Source: an uncultured Chloroflexota bacterium (lineage in GTDB: Bacteria > Chloroflexota > Anaerolineae > Aggregatilineales > Phototrophicaceae). Taken from it: a DNA stretch of 8,308 nt. The notes beneath the pieces were generated by a model. It searched no databases. It saw nothing but the letters and a program-made list of their open reading frames with translations, and was not told the origin of the DNA. Shown one piece after another: positions 5,931 through 8,308 of this stretch (positions are counted from its first letter, which is position 1; each line of letters begins with the position of its first letter). A program made the position numbers and the translations under genes. The stretch lies in the NCBI GenBank assembly GCA_937988705.1, contig CALKIA010000207.1, positions 1 to 8,308 on the forward strand. The letters run 5' to 3'.

Positions 5931-5939
5931 ATGATCGGT

Positions 5940-6671
5940 ATGGCAGCAAAAGTCGCAGTGATTACAGGCGCGAGCCGCGGTTTGGGCGAAGTTCTGGCGC
6001 GCTTTCTGGCGGGACAAGGATATGCGCTGGTGCTGACCGCCCGCCACGCCGAACCACTCCAAAAAGTCGCCGCCGCGCTCGCCTCGTACAACATGCCGAT
6101 CTCCACCGTCATCGGCGATGTAGCCGACGCGGCGCACCGCACGGCGGTGGTGAATGCCGCACAGGCGCTCGGTGGCTTATCTGTGCTGGTCAACAATGCG
6201 TCGGATCTGGGCGTGTCGCCACTGCTGCCGCTGGCCGATTTTCCGCTGGAGGCGCTAGAACGCGTCTTCAAAATCAATGTCGTCGCGCCCATCGCGCTGA
6301 TTCAAGCGGCGCTCCCCGCGCTCAAAGCGAATGGCGGCCTCGTGATCAACTTGTCGAGCGATGCGGCCAAAGGTGGCTACCCGACGTGGGGTGGCTACGG
6401 CTTGACCAAAGCCGCGCTCGATCTCGTCTCGCTGACGCTGGCCAACGAACTGCGCGACTCGGGCGTGAGTGTGGTCAGCGTCGATCCGGGCGATATGCGC
6501 ACGGTCATGCATCAAGATGCCTTTCCCGGCGAGGATATTTCTGACCGCCCTTTGCCTGATGTCACCGTGCCCTTCTGGGCGTGGTTATTTGGTCAGGAAC
6601 GGGCGACGGTGAGCGGTGGGCGCTATGCAGCGCAGGCGCAGAATTGGGAGGCGATCAATGAAACGGTCTGA
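5940..6671 (+). CDS. Short-chain dehydrogenase/reductase (classical SDR)
   Basis: A 243-residue NAD(P)-dependent oxidoreductase of the usual classical SDR length. The cofactor motif TGASRGLG is at 9-16, an acidic D60 follows strand 3, NNAS is at 85-88, N113 lies in the active-site helix, and the catalytic Ser-Tyr-Lys set is S140, Y153 and K157 (GGYGLTKAAL). VDPGDMRT (181-188) is the post-catalytic PG motif. R35 after strand 2 (VLTARHAEPL) suggests NADP(H) preference, as in many classical SDRs, but this is inference. The substrate is unknown. The start is 5940, set by GAGGAG; the frame extends upstream to 5790, but that extension has no family resemblance. Its last 14 nt overlap the QueA-like gene, showing translational coupling; the hydrolase ends 150 nt upstream. 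Confidence 0.92.
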   Translation: MAAKVAVITGASRGLGEVLARFLAGQGYALVLTARHAEPLQKVAAALASYNMPISTVIGDVADAAHRTAVVNAAQALGGLSVLVNNASDLGVSPLLPLADFPLEALERVFKINVVAPIALIQAALPALKANGGLVINLSSDAAKGGYPTWGGYGLTKAALDLVSLTLANELRDSGVSVVSVDPGDMRTVMHQDAFPGEDISDRPLPDVTVPFWAWLFGQERATVSGGRYAAQAQNWEAINETV

Positions 6672-7740
6672 ATTGATCTTCGAGCGACCACTGGCACTGC
6701 AAGCGACTCAGCCCGCCGAAGTACGCGGCCTACCGCGTGACCATGCCCGATTGATGGTGAGCAGCGAACGCGGACACGTCCACTCGCGCTTCACCGAACT
6801 GGCGCATTATCTGCGTCCCGGCGATCTGGTCGTAGTCAATGACAGCGCGACACTGCCCGCTAGTCTGCCCGCGCACGGCGCCGACCTCGGCGCGTTTGTG
6901 GTCAGTATGGCCACAGATTTCGGCAATGGCACGTGGCTGATTGAGCCGCGCTGGAGCACAGCCCAGCCGGGGCCGCTGCCCGTGACAGCCGGCACGCAAA
7001 TTGAAATCGGTGGCCTGCCCGCCCGCTTGATCGCGCCGTATCCCGGTCTGCCGCGCTTATGGTTCGCACAGGTCGACGGCGATGTGCGCGCCACCATGAA
7101 CCAGATCGGCGCGCCGATCCGTTATGGCTACATCACCGAGAGCTACCCGCTTGCGACGTACCAGACGGTGTTCGCCGCCGTCCCCGGCAGCGCGGAAATG
7201 CCCTCAGCGGCTTACCCGTTCACTGAGCGCGTGGTCAACAGCCTGCGCGAAAATGGCATCGGTATTGCGCCAATCACCTTGCACACAGGCGTGAGCAGCC
7301 TTGAAGTTGAAACCGACGTGGTGGAACGGCACCCGATGTATCCCGAACCGTATCATGTGAGCGCTAAGACCGCCAAGTGCGTCAATGCGGCGAAACGCGA
7401 AGGTCGGCGCGTGATCGCGGTCGGCACAACGGTCGTCCGCGCGCTGGAAACGGCTTTCAACGGACATGAGGTCGAGCCGGCCCGCGGGTTTACCCGCCTA
7501 TACATTCACCCCAAACGCGGTGTGAACGTGGTCGATGGGCTGATTACGGGGATGCACGATCCGGTGACCAGTCACCTCGCCATGCTCTACACGATTGCAG
7601 GGCAGTCCACGATCCGTGATGCCTATCACGAAGCGGTACAGCACGCTTACCTGTGGCACGAATTCGGCGACAGCCATCTGATTCTGCCCACAGATCGACG
7701 TGCGCTGCCGGAAATCCGCTGGATCGAACGCACGGCTTAA
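6658..7740 (+). CDS. QueA-like protein (SAM:tRNA ribosyltransferase-isomerase family), divergent paralogue
   Basis: Member of the QueA family (PF02547), whose true QueA adds an epoxycyclopentanediol, taken from the ribosyl part of S-adenosylmethionine, to the queuosine precursor in tRNA. The 360-residue length is typical. Family landmarks are LRPGDLVVVNDSATLPASL (52-70), YQTVFA (168-173), ITLHTGV (206-212), RVIAVGTTVVRALE (251-264), VVDGLITGMHDP (291-302) and WHEFGDSHLIL (333-343). The block that usually reads TAGLHFT in true QueA reads SAAYPFT here (183-189, in GSAEMPSAAYPFT). This form resembles, from memory, the QueA-like proteins of Actinobacteria rather than canonical QueA, so queuosine synthesis is uncertain. 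ATG 6658 has GGGAGG at 6646-6651, 6 nt upstream, and overlaps the SDR gene by 14 nt; the frame could start at 6616, but that start lacks such a site. Confidence 0.9.
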   Translation: MKRSELIFERPLALQATQPAEVRGLPRDHARLMVSSERGHVHSRFTELAHYLRPGDLVVVNDSATLPASLPAHGADLGAFVVSMATDFGNGTWLIEPRWSTAQPGPLPVTAGTQIEIGGLPARLIAPYPGLPRLWFAQVDGDVRATMNQIGAPIRYGYITESYPLATYQTVFAAVPGSAEMPSAAYPFTERVVNSLRENGIGIAPITLHTGVSSLEVETDVVERHPMYPEPYHVSAKTAKCVNAAKREGRRVIAVGTTVVRALETAFNGHEVEPARGFTRLYIHPKRGVNVVDGLITGMHDPVTSHLAMLYTIAGQSTIRDAYHEAVQHAYLWHEFGDSHLILPTDRRALPEIRWIERTA

Positions 7741-7751
7741 ACGAGCTTGAC

Positions 7752-7813
7752 CCGCAGAGAGTGCAGAGAACGCAGAGAAAGAACTGCAAACTTCTGCGCT
7801 GCGCTCTCCGCGG
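7752..7813. repeat. 9-bp tandem repeat within an imperfect hairpin
   Basis: Three 9-bp units of the form (C/T)GCAGAGA(A/G) run without gaps: 7753-7761, 7762-7770 and 7771-7779. The downstream stretch CTTCTGCG...CTCTCCGCGG (about 7791-7813) is a degenerate inverted copy: CCGCAGAGAG (7752-7761) pairs with CTCTCCGCGG (7804-7813) with one mismatch. It begins 12 nt after the QueA-like stop codon. No T-run follows. It resembles dispersed GCAGAGA-type intergenic repeats; it may also act as a transcript-end structure. Confidence 0.5.
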
Positions 7814-7899
7814 TTAACCTTCGCTTTCCCTCCTGTCACGATCGAGCAGCAATTACACATGTAGAATTAGTGAGAAAAACGCTTTGCGGGTACATCATT

Positions 7900-7917
7900 T
7901 TGACCCTTCATGAACCA
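7900..7917 (+). repeat. Copy 2 of an 18-bp intergenic motif
   Basis: TTGACCCTTCATGAACCA differs from 4226-4243 at two positions only. It lies in AT-rich sequence ahead of the ABC transporter promoter. No well-placed -10 box follows TTGACC here, which argues against a plain promoter function. Confidence 0.35.
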
Positions 7918-7957
7918 TTGATAATGAAATTGGTACGTTAATTCCTCAAAATACCCC

Positions 7958-7988
7958 TTGATTTTCGGTGCATGGATGGGTGTATAAT
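7958..7988 (+). promoter_or_regulatory. Promoter of the ABC transporter gene
   Basis: A perfect TATAAT at 7983-7988 is preceded by TTGATT at 7958-7963, with a long spacer of 19 nt. The start of transcription would be near 7995, about 29 nt before the TTG start codon. The non-ideal spacing suggests that an activator or a DNA-distorting regulator may help. Confidence 0.6.
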
Positions 7989-7996
7989 CTCCATGC
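7970..7996. promoter_or_regulatory. 7-bp inverted repeat flanking the -10 box, likely operator
   Basis: GCATGGA (7970-7976) and TCCATGC (7990-7996) are exact inverted copies separated by 13 nt that contain the -10 box. The half-site centres are 20 bp apart, close to two helical turns, as expected for a dimeric repressor bound on one face of the DNA over the promoter. Confidence 0.5.
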
Positions 7997-8008
7997 GCGA
8001 TCATCATT

Positions 8009-8015
8009 AAGGAGG
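8009..8015 (+). promoter_or_regulatory. Strong ribosome binding site before a TTG start
   Basis: AAGGAGG is a full Shine-Dalgarno match 8 nt before TTG 8024. The frame is closed by TAA at 7985-7987, and no better start lies between, so TTG 8024 is the probable initiation codon of the ABC transporter gene. Confidence 0.75.
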
Positions 8016-8023
8016 CGCAGCTT

Positions 8024-8308
8024 TTGAATTACCAAGCACTCGATCTCAAGGAAACAGTTTCATCCAACCGGCTCGTCGGGTTGTGGCGAATGCTGACCGG
8101 TTTTCGCGGCCTGTACGCAGGGGCGATACTGGCGCAGGCGCTGGCGGCGGCTGCCAAGACGGGGACACTTCTCCTCTTGCGCTATCTCGTTGATGATGTC
8201 TTGCTGCGCGATCAAATTCTCGGAGCGCTGCTCCTGATCGCATTGAGCTTCATCGCGATGGCAGGCATTGAAGCGGTGTTCACGTATTTGAGCGGACGTT
8301 GGGCGGCG
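8024..8308 (+). CDS. ABC transporter permease/ATP-binding protein (exporter type), 5' part only
   Basis: The first 95 codons of a gene that runs out of the window. After a soluble N-terminus (about 1-27) there is a first membrane helix at about 29-52 (GLYAGAILAQALAAAAKTGT), the motif LLLRYLVDDVLL (50-61), typical of the first extracytoplasmic loop of ABC exporter membrane domains, and a second helix at about 65-88 ending in FTYLSGRWAA, which in this family leads into the first cytoplasmic loop. This fits the type I exporter membrane domain (ABC_membrane, PF00664), usually fused to an ATPase domain in a protein of about 580-620 residues, though the ATPase part is not visible. Substrate is unknown; lipids, peptides and drugs are all exported by such proteins. 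The start is TTG with a strong AAGGAGG, and transcription probably begins at the promoter at 7958-7988. Confidence 0.85.
   Translation, partial: MNYQALDLKETVSSNRLVGLWRMLTGFRGLYAGAILAQALAAAAKTGTLLLLRYLVDDVLLRDQILGALLLIALSFIAMAGIEAVFTYLSGRWAA

Noticed and set aside
5790..5939. N-terminal extension of 50 residues on the SDR
   Set aside because: Arginine/serine-rich sequence with no SDR resemblance, and the GAGGAG site points to the ATG at 5940, right before the Rossmann motif.
7747..7941. 64-residue plus-strand frame between the QueA-like and ABC genes
   Set aside because: It starts in the tandem repeat, has no ribosome binding site, and its translation is low-complexity.

Overview
The window reads as a bacterial chromosome segment of moderately high GC, densely coded, with frequent TTG/GTG starts backed by strong Shine-Dalgarno sequences. 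The protein set (an RpoD-type sigma factor without a large non-conserved insert, a GAF/HisKA_3 kinase with a NarL-type regulator, and a QueA paralogue of the kind I recall from Actinobacteria) points to Chloroflexota, perhaps an Anaerolineae-like lineage. That assignment is an inference from protein character only.

Layout: (1) 35-1207, a sigma-70 family factor, ending at a hairpin terminator (1237-1263) that can also serve the convergent small two-helix membrane protein on the minus strand (1275-1637). (2) 1784-3665, a two-component pair: a GAF-domain histidine kinase with a Cys-X-Cys...Cys cluster in its sensor domain, then a NarL/LuxR response regulator starting at TTG. A near-consensus promoter precedes the kinase. 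(3) 3666-4462, a gene-poor stretch with several dyads; it contains a likely 53-residue single-helix membrane protein on the minus strand (3865-4026), short enough to be missed by most gene callers. (4) 4463-7740, a probable operon: an ArsR-type winged-helix regulator under a strong promoter with a perfect dyad in the -35/-10 spacer, an alpha/beta hydrolase, an SDR oxidoreductase, and a divergent QueA-like protein that overlaps the SDR gene by 14 bases. (5) 7741-8308, an intergenic region with a small 9-bp tandem repeat/imperfect hairpin, a promoter with a perfect -10 box flanked by a 7-bp inverted repeat, and the 5' end of an ABC exporter gene running out of the window.

How they may work together: the kinase and regulator form one signalling unit, possibly redox-responsive. 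The regulator-hydrolase-SDR-QueA-like set looks like a locally autoregulated small-molecule or modification pathway of unknown product. The QueA-like protein keeps the family backbone, but the block usually reading TAGLHFT in true QueA reads SAAYPFT here, so a role in queuosine synthesis should not be assumed. I see no phage, insertion sequence, CRISPR array, tRNA or rRNA in the window.
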